From positions 1 to 64,000 of the forward strand of contig CAZDVK010000001.1 of assembly GCA_964508915.1 (NCBI GenBank): a stretch of DNA of 64,000 nucleotides, given 5' to 3'. Position 1 is the first letter of the stretch; every line of letters starts with the position of its first letter. Below are positions 1 to 9,208 of the stretch, piece by piece. The position numbers were made by a program, and so were the translations under genes. Below the pieces are notes generated by a model, which saw nothing but the letters and a program-made list of their open reading frames with translations, did no database searches and had not been told where the DNA came from. This stretch comes from CAZDVK01 sp964508915. Lineage in GTDB: Bacteria > Pseudomonadota > Alphaproteobacteria > Paracaedibacterales > CAIULA01.

Positions 1-55
1 AACCCGTGTTGCCGCCTTGAAAGGGCGATGTCCTAGGCCTCTAGACGATGGGGAC
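1..55 (-). tRNA. tRNA-Glu (TTC), 3' part cut off by window edge
   Basis: The minus strand from position 55 reads GTCCCCATCGTCTAGAGGCC, the conserved 5' half of bacterial tRNA-Glu (acceptor strand, D arm), followed by an anticodon arm whose loop CTTTCAA contains the anticodon TTC (plus-strand bases 19-21, GAA). About 55 of roughly 76 nt are present. The T arm and 3' acceptor strand lie outside the window, so it is partial only because of the edge. Confidence 0.93.
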
Positions 56-173
56 TGTAATAAGAAAGAGATAAGGTTTTTAAGCTATAAAGTCAATAAG
101 ATTATTCAGTTTCTTGTTCTTTTTTTTCTTGCATCTTTCAGATAGATACCGTAAGTATTAACAACAGTTCTGC

Positions 174-250
<77 letters not shown>

Positions 251-334
251 ATCTTTCTTATATATTTAAAACCATCTTAACAAATAGCATTAATTTCGCT
301 ACAGTGCATAAAAGCGTTTTGATGTTTCTTCGTT

Positions 335-898
335 ATGTTTTCAACCTTGCCCAATTTTCTAACACTGCTTCGAATTGCCATGATTCCTGTCATTGTCATT
401 TCGTTCTATATCCATACAGTGGGTGGTCGATGGGTTGCTGCTGTGGTCTTCATTGCGGCTTGCTTAACAGATTATTTGGATGGGTATTTTGCACGCGCTT
501 GGTCGCAAACAACGCGTATTGGGCAGTTTTTAGACCCTGTGGCGGATAAATTGCTGGTGGCGTCCACGTTGTTGATGTTGGCTGGTTTTGGCCACATTAG
601 TCACTTAACCATGTTGCCAACCGTTGTTATTTTGTGCCGCGAAATCATGGTTTCAGGCCTTCGGGAGTACCTAAGTGATTTTAAAGTAAGGGTACCTGTC
701 ACGCTTGTATCAAAATATAAAACAGCTATTCAAATGTTGGCCATTAGCCTTCTTTTGCTGGGTGATACGCCTGCTTTTGGAAGCCCTGTTTTGGTTTTGG
801 GTGAGCTTTGTATGTGGGGTGCCGCGTTTTTGACCCTTCAGTCTGGTTATTATTATTTAAAAGATACACGCCATTATTTTGATGAAGATTTCATATAA
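335..898 (+). CDS. pgsA: CDP-diacylglycerol--glycerol-3-phosphate 3-phosphatidyltransferase
   Basis: This 187-residue integral membrane enzyme makes phosphatidylglycerol phosphate from CDP-diacylglycerol and glycerol-3-phosphate, the committed step to phosphatidylglycerol and cardiolipin at the inner membrane. The CDP-alcohol phosphotransferase signature D-x2-D-G-x2-A-R-x8-G-x3-D-x3-D is complete at residues 46-71, with all four aspartates. Several hydrophobic segments and the length fit the family. The ATG at 335 gives the usual N-terminus (MFSTLPNFLTLLR) but has no strong ribosome binding site. The stop codon abuts the cutA start, so the two are probably co-transcribed. Confidence 0.95.
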   Translation: MFSTLPNFLTLLRIAMIPVIVISFYIHTVGGRWVAAVVFIAACLTDYLDGYFARAWSQTTRIGQFLDPVADKLLVASTLLMLAGFGHISHLTMLPTVVILCREIMVSGLREYLSDFKVRVPVTLVSKYKTAIQMLAISLLLLGDTPAFGSPVLVLGELCMWGAAFLTLQSGYYYLKDTRHYFDEDFI

Positions 899-1204
899 AT
901 GGAAAAAATTTCTATTGTCTACACAACTGTTTCATCTCGAGATACGGCGGATGAACTGGCAACAGACGCTGTGATAAAAGGTTTGGCTAGCTGTGCTAAT
1001 ATTTTTCAGCATGTGACCTCTGTTTACAAATGGCAGGGGGTGCTTGAAAAAAGCCAAGAGGTTGCTATTGTTTTTAAAGTTCTATGGTGCAAGAAAGATA
1101 GTTTGGTTGCATGGCTTCAAAAAAGTCACCCTTATGAAACGCCTGCTATTTTATGGGCAGATGCCAATACAACAGAAGATTTTTTCAATTATATGTCGCA
1201 ATAA
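899..1204 (+). CDS. cutA: CutA1 divalent-cation tolerance protein
   Basis: A 101-residue protein matching the small trimeric CutA1 family: an N-terminal strand ending in YTTVSS, a central LASCANIF segment, YKWQGVLE, and the C-terminal SHPYETPAI motif, which is strongly conserved in CutA1. The family is linked to copper and other divalent-metal tolerance, although its biochemical role is unsettled. The ATG directly follows the pgsA stop with no spacer, implying translational coupling. It is convergent with the orphan gene at 1210. Confidence 0.93.
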   Translation: MEKISIVYTTVSSRDTADELATDAVIKGLASCANIFQHVTSVYKWQGVLEKSQEVAIVFKVLWCKKDSLVAWLQKSHPYETPAILWADANTTEDFFNYMSQ

Positions 1205-1209
1205 ACTAG

Positions 1210-2016
1210 CTACGAGGCGATGTTCCCTCTGTCGGTGTCAAGTGCATCGTAAATGGCTTCAACGTAGGTAGGGTGGTCAGTAGAAGAAGTGTCCCACAAT
1301 CTATCAGATACGACAACAGAACCAGTGGCTGTTGGAATGCCTTTGGAAATATCAAATGATGATATGGGAATAAATTTTTTTCCATCAGGCTCTGCGGAGT
1401 CAGGTTCTTCGTATCCAAGTATTTCCCCTGCTGGACTCCTTACAATGGCTGCTAAAAATGCCTGCCCGTCCATTATAAATGGCAAAAAATCATGACTGTA
1501 ATAGAACCTAAGGCCATTTAGTTTTCGCCCTAATTGATGACTAAAATGCGCGAAACGTTCAGCGGGGCTGTCGTAACGCCCGTAACGTAAGAATGTTAAT
1601 TCGCCTGTGGTGGAGTCTTTTAAAATGAGGGGCGTTTGAATCTCTGGAATGATACCGACGGTTATTAAATTTTCTCTTCCCATGGAAAGGGCTTCTTGAA
1701 CAAGACCTGTATAAGAACTGGGGGGGCAATCGTGCAATAGTCGGGTGCCTCTTAGAATCATTTTACCAGTGTAAATGAAGTCTTTGTCAGGTTTGTGTGT
1801 ATTTTGATAGGTTATGATTTGACGTCGAATATTATCAAAACAAAATTCATCAGGGTTCATTGTAAATTCACCATAGAAAGCACCAAGTGAACCTAAACAT
1901 CTAACAGTTAGGGGTTTGGCAGGGCTATCTGCTGGGTCAGAGGCGTGCAAATTTTTTGCACATATACACAATGTTAGTAATATGAGTGAATGTATTTTTA
2001 TAATATTAATTTCCAT
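1210..2016 (-). CDS. secreted protein of unknown function
   Basis: A 268-residue protein I do not recognise. Residues 1-25 form a signal peptide (hydrophobic core SLILLTLCICA, cleavage probably after LHA). The mature part has a few cysteines and no repeats. Motifs such as GILGYEEPDSAEPDG-like acidic turns and a VVVSDRLWD segment give no family assignment. It stands alone on the minus strand and converges on cutA with a 5-nt gap. The AT-rich 193-bp region upstream is shared with the divergent secreted gene at 2210. It is one of many exported orphans in this window. Confidence 0.7.
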   Translation of the reverse strand: MEINIIKIHSLILLTLCICAKNLHASDPADSPAKPLTVRCLGSLGAFYGEFTMNPDEFCFDNIRRQIITYQNTHKPDKDFIYTGKMILRGTRLLHDCPPSSYTGLVQEALSMGRENLITVGIIPEIQTPLILKDSTTGELTFLRYGRYDSPAERFAHFSHQLGRKLNGLRFYYSHDFLPFIMDGQAFLAAIVRSPAGEILGYEEPDSAEPDGKKFIPISSFDISKGIPTATGSVVVSDRLWDTSSTDHPTYVEAIYDALDTDRGNIAS

Positions 2017-2209
2017 TAATTATAAAAGATTAATAATTAATATAATATATAGCTCTAAATAATTAATTTTTTACTAACAGCAAAAAATCTAGCGTGGTTG
2101 ATTTTTCTTCCAATTGATTATTCTAAGACGAGGGATTTGACAGTCGTTTATTTTACTGGAACACTAAATGGGTTCCGATTATTAACTTATTTAGGAAAGG
2201 TGTGGATAA

Positions 2210-3094
2210 ATGTCATTGAAAAAAATGTTATGTGTAGCTGTGTTGCTAACAACAAGTAGCATACAACAAACACAGGCTGATTGGCTAAGTAGCTTAGCAG
2301 CCAAAATGTCCTCAGAAGAAAAAGTTTTAGAAAAACCAGGCCAGTGGTGTCGTGACCAAGGTGTGGATTTTGGGTGTGGTGCTATAGATGTTGTTGTTGC
2401 CTTGGGGGCTTTAGCTGCTTCGCCCCTTTATATTCCAGCAAAAATAGTTACCCAGAAAGTTAAGTGTGAAACAAAATGTACAGGAAGTTTTGGAAAAGCA
2501 TACGGAAATACGTTTTTTGAGAAATTACCAACTTTCAAAGGAAACATGGATGAGATAAAAGACGACGACGATTTTAAAAAAATGCTTATGTGTATGAATT
2601 GTTCGGCCAAATCAACGGTAAAGCATAAATGTAATGTTTTAAATACCTTAACAAAGGCAAAATTTGTGGTCAGTTTTTATAACCTATTAGCGCGTATTTC
2701 CTCTAACAGAGCAGGTCTTGTTGGGGATATTGGTTATGATGAGGTAAGTGTTCTTTCTAAATTCCTAGCCTTTGGAAATTACAAAAAGGATGAACTTATT
2801 CAGTTTTGTAAAACAAAGTTAGAAGGTGCTGAGGTTAACTTATCCAAAAATATTGGAACTTTATTTGCTGTTGTAGGGGCTAGCTACTATGAAGAAGGAA
2901 CACCTCCTTACGTTGAGTCTAAAAAAGAGCTTGAAAATCGCCTAAGGGAAGAGGGAGATTATATAGAACCTGCTGCTGCAGCATCAGGAACTGGATCCCC
3001 TGACAAGAGTGACGGTGGAACAGAGGCAGCAAGTCCAGCAAGGGATGCAGCAGAGGGTGGATCACCTTCAGATTCTGCTGCACACGGTTCTTAA
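2210..3094 (+). CDS. secreted Cys-containing protein with low-complexity tail
   Basis: A 294-residue protein of unknown function. It has a signal peptide (residues 1-23, ending TQA-D), a hydrophobic stretch at about 60-78, and cysteine pairs C86-x3-C90 (C-E-T-K-C-T) and C128-x2-C131 with further Cys at 47, 56 and 141. The last 45 residues are low complexity, rich in Ala, Gly, Ser and Pro. The C-x-T-K-C-T motif recurs in the larger secreted protein at 31131, so they may share a disulfide-bonded domain. The start is supported by an AGGAAAGG element 10 nt upstream. A strong terminator follows. Confidence 0.75.
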   Translation: MSLKKMLCVAVLLTTSSIQQTQADWLSSLAAKMSSEEKVLEKPGQWCRDQGVDFGCGAIDVVVALGALAASPLYIPAKIVTQKVKCETKCTGSFGKAYGNTFFEKLPTFKGNMDEIKDDDDFKKMLMCMNCSAKSTVKHKCNVLNTLTKAKFVVSFYNLLARISSNRAGLVGDIGYDEVSVLSKFLAFGNYKKDELIQFCKTKLEGAEVNLSKNIGTLFAVVGASYYEEGTPPYVESKKELENRLREEGDYIEPAAAASGTGSPDKSDGGTEAASPARDAAEGGSPSDSAAHGS

Positions 3095-3112
3095 TAAGTC
3101 GTATTTGATTTT

Positions 3113-3145
3113 AAACCAGTCGATATTAATCGACTGGTTTTTTTT
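3113..3145 (+). terminator. rho-independent terminator
   Basis: A perfect 12-bp stem (AAACCAGTCGAT at 3113-3124 with its complement at 3129-3140), 4-nt loop, followed by a T run. It ends the secreted gene at 2210 and overlaps the last codon of convergent gatB. Confidence 0.9.
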
Positions 3146-4625
3146 AAGCAGATAATTTTTTCTTCAAAATGTCATTTACAGCACCGGGATTTGCTTTTCC
3201 TTGCATAGCTTTCATGACGGAGCCAACAAAAAAGCCAAACAATTGTTCTTTGCCCGCTTTGTACTCAGCCACTTTATCAGCATTGCTGGCCAAAATTTGA
3301 TCAATGGCCTCTTCAATAGCCTTGGTATCCGTAATTTGCACCAGCCCTAATTCGTCTACCAAAACTTTGGGGGCTTTTTGAGTTTCCCACATTTTGGCAA
3401 ACACGGTTTTGGCAATTTTACCGGAAATGGTGTTATCCAAAATTAAATCTACAAGTTGGGCTAAATAATTTGACGGAAAAGGCAGTGTTTCTAACGTTTT
3501 TCCTTCTTTATTCATGAGCCCAAATACTTCACTAATCAGCCAGTTTGCACATAATTTTGCAGCTTGCTTATGATCTGTTGCTTTGCATGCCTTGACCACT
3601 TGTTCGTAGTAATCGGCTGTTTCCTGTTCAGCTACCAAAATACCTGCATCGTAAGTGCTTAAGGCGTAATCGTTCATGAAACGGTTACGTTTATCATCGG
3701 GCAACTCACACATGGTTTTTTGAACTTGTGCAATGCGGTCATCTGTTAAAACTAGTGGCTTTAAATCAGGTTCTGGAAAATAACGGTAATCGTGCGCGTC
3801 TTCTTTGCTGCGCATGGAACGTGTTTCGCCCTTGCTTGGGTCAAACAGGCGCGTTTCTTGGGCAATACTACCACCATCTTCCAAAATACCAATTTGGCGC
3901 TGAATTTCATATTCTATGGCTTGACCTAAAAATCGAATGGAGTTCACGTTTTTAATTTCCGCGCGTGTTCCAAAGGGTTCGCCCGGGCGCCGAACAGATA
4001 CGTTCGCATCTACCCGCAAGCTTCCCTGTTCCATGTTACCATCACATGTACCCAAGTACCGCATAATAGACCGCAGCTTTTTAACATACGCCATGGCTTC
4101 GGCCGATGACCGCATTTCTGGTTCTGATACGATTTCCATTAAGGCAATGCCCACCCGATTAAAATCGATGTAAGAAAGGGCAGGGTGCAAATCATGAATG
4201 CTTTTTCCGGCATCTTGTTCCAAATGGAGGCGCGTAATACCAATACGTTTGGTTTCATCGCCTTCTAAATCAATATCAATATACCCACCCGATATGATGG
4301 GGTAAGAAAATTGAGAAATTTGATACCCCAAAGGAAGGTCGGCATAGAAATAATTTTTTCGATCGAAAATACTGATTTTATTTACTGTTCCGTGAAAGCC
4401 AAGGCCTGTTTTAATGGCCTGGTCTACGCAACAAGTGTTGATAACCGGTAACATGCCGGGCATGCCCGCGTCTAAAAAAGTGGCTTGGGTATTTGGGTCA
4501 GCGCCAAATTCTGTATTGCTGCCACTAAATAATTTTGACTTTGAAACCACTTGGGCGTGCACTTCAAGGCCAATGACAACTTCCCAAAGGCCTGTGTTTC
4601 CTTGAACTAAATTCTTATTTGTCAT
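3144..4625 (-). CDS. gatB: Asp/Glu-tRNA amidotransferase subunit B
   Basis: The 493-residue tRNA-binding and kinase/amidotransfer subunit of the GatCAB complex, which converts misacylated Glu-tRNA-Gln (and Asp-tRNA-Asn) to the correct aminoacyl-tRNA. The diagnostic N-terminal GLEVHAQV is at about residues 19-26, then the GatB cradle domain with LHLEQDAGKS and MEIVSEPE. The C-terminal YqeY/tail domain ends with GKANPGAVNDILKKKL. Length is normal. It is the last gene of gatC-gatA-gatB, 11 nt after gatA. The complex implies that no separate glutaminyl-tRNA synthetase is needed. Confidence 0.97.
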   Translation of the reverse strand: MTNKNLVQGNTGLWEVVIGLEVHAQVVSKSKLFSGSNTEFGADPNTQATFLDAGMPGMLPVINTCCVDQAIKTGLGFHGTVNKISIFDRKNYFYADLPLGYQISQFSYPIISGGYIDIDLEGDETKRIGITRLHLEQDAGKSIHDLHPALSYIDFNRVGIALMEIVSEPEMRSSAEAMAYVKKLRSIMRYLGTCDGNMEQGSLRVDANVSVRRPGEPFGTRAEIKNVNSIRFLGQAIEYEIQRQIGILEDGGSIAQETRLFDPSKGETRSMRSKEDAHDYRYFPEPDLKPLVLTDDRIAQVQKTMCELPDDKRNRFMNDYALSTYDAGILVAEQETADYYEQVVKACKATDHKQAAKLCANWLISEVFGLMNKEGKTLETLPFPSNYLAQLVDLILDNTISGKIAKTVFAKMWETQKAPKVLVDELGLVQITDTKAIEEAIDQILASNADKVAEYKAGKEQLFGFFVGSVMKAMQGKANPGAVNDILKKKLSA

Positions 4626-4636
4626 ACCAAAACCCC

Positions 4637-6091
4637 TTAAATTCCTTTAAACCCAGCTGCTTGTTCTAAAACACTGGCCACATCAAACAAACGCTGTTCT
4701 GACAATTTTGGCCCAATCAGTTGAAGACCAAGCGGCAATCCATCAGCTGTTAAGCCTGCAGGCACGGAAATAGCGGGTAATTCCGCCAGGTTCACGGTAA
4801 CTGTGTAAATGTCATTCAAATACATGGTAACGGGGTCTGTTGGGCTGTCATCTAGGCCAAAAGCTGCTGTTGGGGTTGTTGGCGTTAAAATCACATCAAC
4901 TTTTTGAAAGGCTTGGTCAAAGTCTTGCGCAATCAATTTTCTAACCTTTTGTGCCCGCACATAGTAGGCATCATAGTAACCGGCTGACAAAACGTATGTG
5001 CCAATAAATAGGCGGCGGCGTACTTCATCACCAAAATAGGTGCGGCGGGTATTTTCATACAATTCATCTAATGTTTGGCCATCTGCCCGCATACCATACC
5101 GTACACCGTCGTAACGGGCTAGGTTGGCGGATGCTTCGGCAGGGGCAATAATGTAGTAAACGGGCAGGGCATGTTCTGTCATTTTAAGGCTAATGTCCAC
5201 AAAGGTGGCGCCTGCTTGTTTTAGCCAATCAACCCCTTTTTCAAACAAAGCCTTCATATCACCATTTAGGTTTTCTGTATATTCTTTGGCAATACCCACC
5301 CGAAGGCCTTTGGCATTGGGCTGAATATTATCAGCATACGCTGGGATGGGGACATTTAAGGATGTTGCATCTTTTTCGTCATGACTTGCCATCACCTGTA
5401 ACATAAGGGCTGCGTCTTTTACTGTGTGGGCTACAGGGCCTGCTTGATCTAAGGAAGAAGCAAAGGCAACCATGCCCCACCGTGAACACAAACCGTATGT
5501 TGGTTTAATGCCTACCAGGCCACAAAAAGCAGCGGGTTGACGAATAGAACCCCCTGTGTCTGATGCTGTGGCCGCTAATGCTGTGCGGGCAGCAACGGCA
5601 GCAACCGAACCACCGGAAGAGCCACCGGGTACTAATTTTTGAGATGGGTTGCTTTTGGGTGCCCATGGGCTAATAACAGGGCCATAGGCACTGGTTAGGT
5701 TGGCTGACCCCATGGCGAATTCATCCATGTTGGTTTTGCCTAAAAATACAGCACCGGCGTTCAATAAATTTTGGGTTACGGTGGATTCATAGGGTGGAAT
5801 AAAACCATCTAAAATCTTGGAGCCGGCTGTGGTTTGAACGCCTTTTGTACAAAATAAATCTTTAACTGCAATAGGCAAACCTTCTAGGGTGCCGGCGGTT
5901 CCTTGGGCAATTCGTTTGTCAGATTCTTTAGCTTGTTCCAAAGCTTGTTCTGAGGTTTCTGTGATATAGGCGTTTAAAGCCCGTTTGTCTTCCATGCTTT
6001 TGATAAAGGCCTGGGTTAATTCTACGGCCGTGCATTCTTTTTTGGATAAAGCTTCTTTAGCTTCAGCTAATGTTAAATTAATTAGTGACAT
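4637..6091 (-). CDS. gatA: Asp/Glu-tRNA amidotransferase subunit A
   Basis: The 484-residue amidase-signature subunit that releases ammonia from glutamine for GatB. The Ser-cisSer-Lys triad is visible: Lys in the AVKDLFCTKG segment near residue 78, the GGSSGGSVAAV loop, and the nucleophile region ASDTGGSIRQPA. Length and order match the family. It sits 5 nt downstream of gatC and 11 nt upstream of gatB, so all three are one operon. Confidence 0.97.
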   Translation of the reverse strand: MSLINLTLAEAKEALSKKECTAVELTQAFIKSMEDKRALNAYITETSEQALEQAKESDKRIAQGTAGTLEGLPIAVKDLFCTKGVQTTAGSKILDGFIPPYESTVTQNLLNAGAVFLGKTNMDEFAMGSANLTSAYGPVISPWAPKSNPSQKLVPGGSSGGSVAAVAARTALAATASDTGGSIRQPAAFCGLVGIKPTYGLCSRWGMVAFASSLDQAGPVAHTVKDAALMLQVMASHDEKDATSLNVPIPAYADNIQPNAKGLRVGIAKEYTENLNGDMKALFEKGVDWLKQAGATFVDISLKMTEHALPVYYIIAPAEASANLARYDGVRYGMRADGQTLDELYENTRRTYFGDEVRRRLFIGTYVLSAGYYDAYYVRAQKVRKLIAQDFDQAFQKVDVILTPTTPTAAFGLDDSPTDPVTMYLNDIYTVTVNLAELPAISVPAGLTADGLPLGLQLIGPKLSEQRLFDVASVLEQAAGFKGI

Positions 6092-6096
6092 GAAAA

Positions 6097-6384
6097 TTAC
6101 TCAACAACTTTAGGAACAGCGAACATGTGGTGATTAGATGCGGGGGCGTTGGCTAAAATAGCATCAACTCGATTCGGTTCTGTGACCTTATCTTCCCGTT
6201 CTGGCATTTGGGGTTGTGTGAAGTTTTCAAAAAGGTCAACACCTGAAACATCAACTTTTTGTAGGTCTTCCATCCATTTCAAAATGGCGTTCAGCTGAAG
6301 GGCAATGCCTTCTTCTTCACCGGGCAGAACTTTAATACGGGACAGGCGACCAATTTTTAATACATCTTTTTGAGTGAGGGACAT
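6097..6384 (-). CDS. gatC: Asp/Glu-tRNA amidotransferase subunit C
   Basis: The 95-residue small subunit that wraps around and stabilises GatA. It has the typical GatC pattern: DVLKIGRLSRIKV at the N-terminus, a middle helix ending in a KWMEDLQKVDVSGV turn, and the R-x-D-x-V-T-E-P segment near residue 63 (REDKVTEP). It is the first gene of the gatCAB operon. About 290 bp separates it from the next gene, where the promoter must lie. Confidence 0.93.
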   Translation of the reverse strand: MSLTQKDVLKIGRLSRIKVLPGEEEGIALQLNAILKWMEDLQKVDVSGVDLFENFTQPQMPEREDKVTEPNRVDAILANAPASNHHMFAVPKVVE

Positions 6385-6514
6385 AAAACCTTTGTTGACC
6401 TAGCAATTTTCACAATATGTATAGGAATAACAAAAAAACTGTACGAAAAACAGGGGTTTTTGGCGTTTATAGTGCAACCACTATAATTTGGGTATAAAAA
6501 AATACGCAAAATCG

Positions 6515-6568
6515 ATGTCATCCCAGCCTACGCGGGGGACATAATGGATTGTAATTATTCTATAGGGT
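6515..6568. repeat. dispersed intergenic palindromic repeat, copy 1
   Basis: An imperfect inverted repeat (ATGTC at 6515-6519 pairing with GACAT at 6538-6542, with CCC/GGG inside) is followed by TGTAATTATTCTATAGGGT at 6550-6568. This 19-nt sequence recurs, inverted with one mismatch, at 11504-11522. The layout resembles a REP-type intergenic element. It lies between gatC and the secreted HAD-like gene. Confidence 0.45.
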
Positions 6569-6624
6569 GCCGCTACATGTGTGTTTGAAAAAATATAAAC
6601 CCCTAAAAAAACGCCCTCAATTAG

Positions 6625-6653
6625 CACTCAGAAAGGGGCTGCCTTTCTGAGTG
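6625..6653 (-). terminator. 12-bp hairpin downstream of the secreted HAD-like gene
   Basis: A perfect inverted repeat, CACTCAGAAAGG (6625-6636) with its complement at 6642-6653 and a 5-nt loop, lies 22 nt past the stop of the minus-strand gene. On that strand a T7 tract follows about 14 nt after the stem, further than in a classical terminator, so the role is probable rather than certain. Confidence 0.5.
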
Positions 6654-6674
6654 GACTAGTATGACAGATGTATA

Positions 6675-8249
6675 TTATCTAGCGAATGGGGGATTAAGAG
6701 GCGTTGTCACCGGATGACGCCTTGAAGCAGGCCACGCTGGAGAGGAGCTTTTACCTATTGATGCAGCGCCAGCTCCACTAACCGTACCTGTTGAGGCGGC
6801 AGCAGCCCCGCTACCCATACCTGTTGATGCAGATCTGCCGGCAGGCTGCCATTTGCGACGGACAGTTGGTTTTGGGTTTGCAACCATTATTCTTGGGTCT
6901 TTAGCGTAGGCTACCCGGGCTTCTGGTGGGGTCATAATAGGTGCGTAGAAGCAGGAAATAACAGGAATATTGTTCCTAATTAAATGTTGATAAACACTAA
7001 TGTCTTGTTCCAGAACATCATCAAGGAAAACAACTAGTTCAGTGTCTGGCAAACCTCCTTCATGGACAAAACTTTCTAAGAACTCCCCTTTTAAAACTTT
7101 TTCATTCCCAGTTGTGACGATCGCCCCCTTACCGTCATAATTTGCATGTCCTCCCCTAATTTCTTTGTACCATGTTCTATCACCTAATCTTTTTCCAATT
7201 GTTTCAGGAGCGGCCTCATAAAAGTCGTCACGATTTCTAAAGGCCGGGTCACTTACACCGCGTTTGAAATAAGTTACAAGACCAAAAGCACCATTCCTTA
7301 AAACAAAGTTATCAATAACCTGAGGAATTTCATGTTCAGCGAAGACAACCTTTTCAGAAGAGCCTTCTGTCGCCGATCCAATCCGTGTATTGTTTTTTTC
7401 AGTTGGTTCAAATTTTCTTTGCATCCGTCTTGAAATACTATCTGCTTCCATGTATGCTTCTTTGCCATCTAGTTTACTTGCAAACATTTGACCTTGAAAC
7501 CTTTCATAATGCGTCTGACCTGTTGCGCCATATAAAGTTCCATTCAGGTCAGATAGCAAATAAACGCCACTTAAATCATCACCGTCGACTTTAAAATCAA
7601 GGATAGTTGGGACATCATTCCATGATTGACAGCGCATTAAAATAGACGTGGAAGCTTGTTGATTAGGATCTCTGCGATGAAAGTGGAATGTCATTAAATT
7701 TTGTAAGGGGTGTGATTCTAGAGGGGTAAATTCATAGTTTCCATATTTATCTACATAATCTTCCTCCATTTTTGCAGCATTTTCCCAGGCAGGTTCACGG
7801 TGCCTTCCTGCCTGCACCAATTGGTCGACAACACCATAATGGGCAGCTTCGTAAGCATCACCTGCAGCATCAACAAAACTGCCAGAATCAGCGGTGGTGA
7901 ATTGGCCAAACACATTGGCAACTTCAGTGGCTGCTAAACGTTCTTCAGCGGTTGCTTGACGGGCTTTGTTGATGCCACCAAACCCGATTCCACGCAGGGC
8001 TGATGAAATAATACGCATCATTTTGACTTTTATAACGGGCGGCACATCCCGCCTGGCTTCTTCCGCAGCAAGCCGAGCCACCTTAAACGCCGGGTGAATG
8101 TCACCTAATTTGTCCCACTCCGCTTTTCTATCACGTTGAAGAAAGGCCATAAACCCGTTAATTTCAGCTTCTTCAATTTTACCGGCAAAGGATGTTGGGG
8201 AAATAAATAAATAAGAAATTGAACAGATAGTCCACAGGAATTTTTTCAT
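6675..8249 (-). CDS. secreted GFGG-family protein with HAD-like C-terminal domain
   Basis: A 524-residue protein. Residues 1-22 form a signal peptide. The N-terminal region has the IHPAF motif (51-55) and GIGFGGIN (87-94), shared with three other exported proteins here. The C-terminal half has all four HAD motifs in order: SDLNGT (D234/N236/T238), TTG (379-381), K387, and FLDD (408-411), in the arrangement of the exported DUF2608-type HAD proteins of Legionella-like bacteria. The second motif-I aspartate, usually the acid/base, is Asn here. The last 45 residues are Ala/Gly/Ser low complexity. The substrate is unknown; the HAD assignment is my motif reading. Confidence 0.7.
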   Translation of the reverse strand: MKKFLWTICSISYLFISPTSFAGKIEEAEINGFMAFLQRDRKAEWDKLGDIHPAFKVARLAAEEARRDVPPVIKVKMMRIISSALRGIGFGGINKARQATAEERLAATEVANVFGQFTTADSGSFVDAAGDAYEAAHYGVVDQLVQAGRHREPAWENAAKMEEDYVDKYGNYEFTPLESHPLQNLMTFHFHRRDPNQQASTSILMRCQSWNDVPTILDFKVDGDDLSGVYLLSDLNGTLYGATGQTHYERFQGQMFASKLDGKEAYMEADSISRRMQRKFEPTEKNNTRIGSATEGSSEKVVFAEHEIPQVIDNFVLRNGAFGLVTYFKRGVSDPAFRNRDDFYEAAPETIGKRLGDRTWYKEIRGGHANYDGKGAIVTTGNEKVLKGEFLESFVHEGGLPDTELVVFLDDVLEQDISVYQHLIRNNIPVISCFYAPIMTPPEARVAYAKDPRIMVANPKPTVRRKWQPAGRSASTGMGSGAAAASTGTVSGAGAASIGKSSSPAWPASRRHPVTTPLNPPFAR

Positions 8250-8388
8250 GGTAACGAATACCTTTCGTAAATTTATATTTTTTACTGTTATAGCAAAAAC
8301 AGGTTAACAAAAAATGAATTTTTATTGACTTTTTGCTTTATTACCCTATTTCACTTTTTAGATCACAGAAAAAGGTGAACTTTTTCCT

Positions 8389-8712
8389 ATGCTGCCAGTT
8401 ACGTTGGCCCATGAAAAAAATTTTCGACGGCTTCGAAAGGAACCGGCCACGGGACATGTTGGTGCGTCTGGTCAGGTAGTTGGCGCTGAATTTTTATCTT
8501 TTGGCACGGCGTCTGATGCTGATATGGACAATACCCACCGAAAGATTGAAGATGCCTTGGAAGAGCTATCAGCTATGATTTTTTCTGAAACACCCAACGA
8601 AGATGTGCCAGAAGAATTAAAAGTTCAAAAAGCCTATTACGGTAAAGACACATTCCAAAAAGACATGACACCCATTCTAAGGAAGGGATTGGTGTTTGAT
8701 TTCACTTTCTAA
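8389..8712 (+). CDS. hypothetical protein, 107 residues
   Basis: A small soluble protein without signal peptide or membrane segment. I do not recognise it. It contains an acidic middle (residues 45-80), a K-x-A-Y-Y-G-K segment, and ends in a hydrophobic LVFDFTF. The ATG at 8389 is preceded by an AAGGTGA-like binding site, which supports translation. It is divergent from the secreted HAD-like gene and shares a 139-bp AT-rich upstream region with it. Confidence 0.55.
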   Translation: MLPVTLAHEKNFRRLRKEPATGHVGASGQVVGAEFLSFGTASDADMDNTHRKIEDALEELSAMIFSETPNEDVPEELKVQKAYYGKDTFQKDMTPILRKGLVFDFTF

Positions 8713-8871
8713 AAATTTTCTTTGATTATCAGAATATTTTTAAAATTTCCAACATTTTGCCCCAGAATTTCATGCCTAAAATTTGAATTTTTAAATCTAT
8801 TTTAGTTAAAAATTTAAACTTTTTGTTAACTTTTGCGGTGCCACAATAATAACAAGAAGAAAGGAAAAGAT

Positions 8872-9201
8872 ATGACCATGGCACGAAAAAAATTCCCCCA
8901 ACAGCAAGGTAAACAAACCTTTTTGCATGAAAACGTGAACCAATCTAGCAGGCCCAATCATATAAAAGGATGGGGGCAACATTTTTTGGGGGCGCTTATT
9001 TTGTTTTCCATTTGGTTTATGGCTTGTTGGGGTGCTTCGTTGTTTAAGCCTGTGGCAACATCATCTTTGTTTTACTATGCCGCCTGGGTTACCGGTGCCA
9101 CTTATATCATTTATGGTATGCGGGAATTTTTGTTGAAAAAAACACAAAACTTCACCCTGATTCGTCTTTTTTCACCCAATAAAAAATGTAAAAAAGGATA
9201 G
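8872..9201 (+). CDS. small membrane protein of unknown function
   Basis: A protein of 109 residues when started at ATG 8872, which has a good GAAAGGAAAAG binding site 4-5 nt upstream; an upstream in-frame start at 8833 lacks one. Basic residues and Gln fill the first 35 positions. Two hydrophobic helices follow (about residues 40-58 and 66-83) and a Lys-rich tail. No family is recognised. The next gene, also a two-helix membrane protein, begins 7 nt later, so they likely form an operon leading into comEC. Confidence 0.6.
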   Translation: MTMARKKFPQQQGKQTFLHENVNQSSRPNHIKGWGQHFLGALILFSIWFMACWGASLFKPVATSSLFYYAAWVTGATYIIYGMREFLLKKTQNFTLIRLFSPNKKCKKG

Positions 9202-9208
9202 GTTTGCT

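Noticed and set aside
2137..2165. TTGACA as the -35 box of the secreted gene at 2210.
   Set aside because: No convincing -10 box at 16-18 nt spacing.
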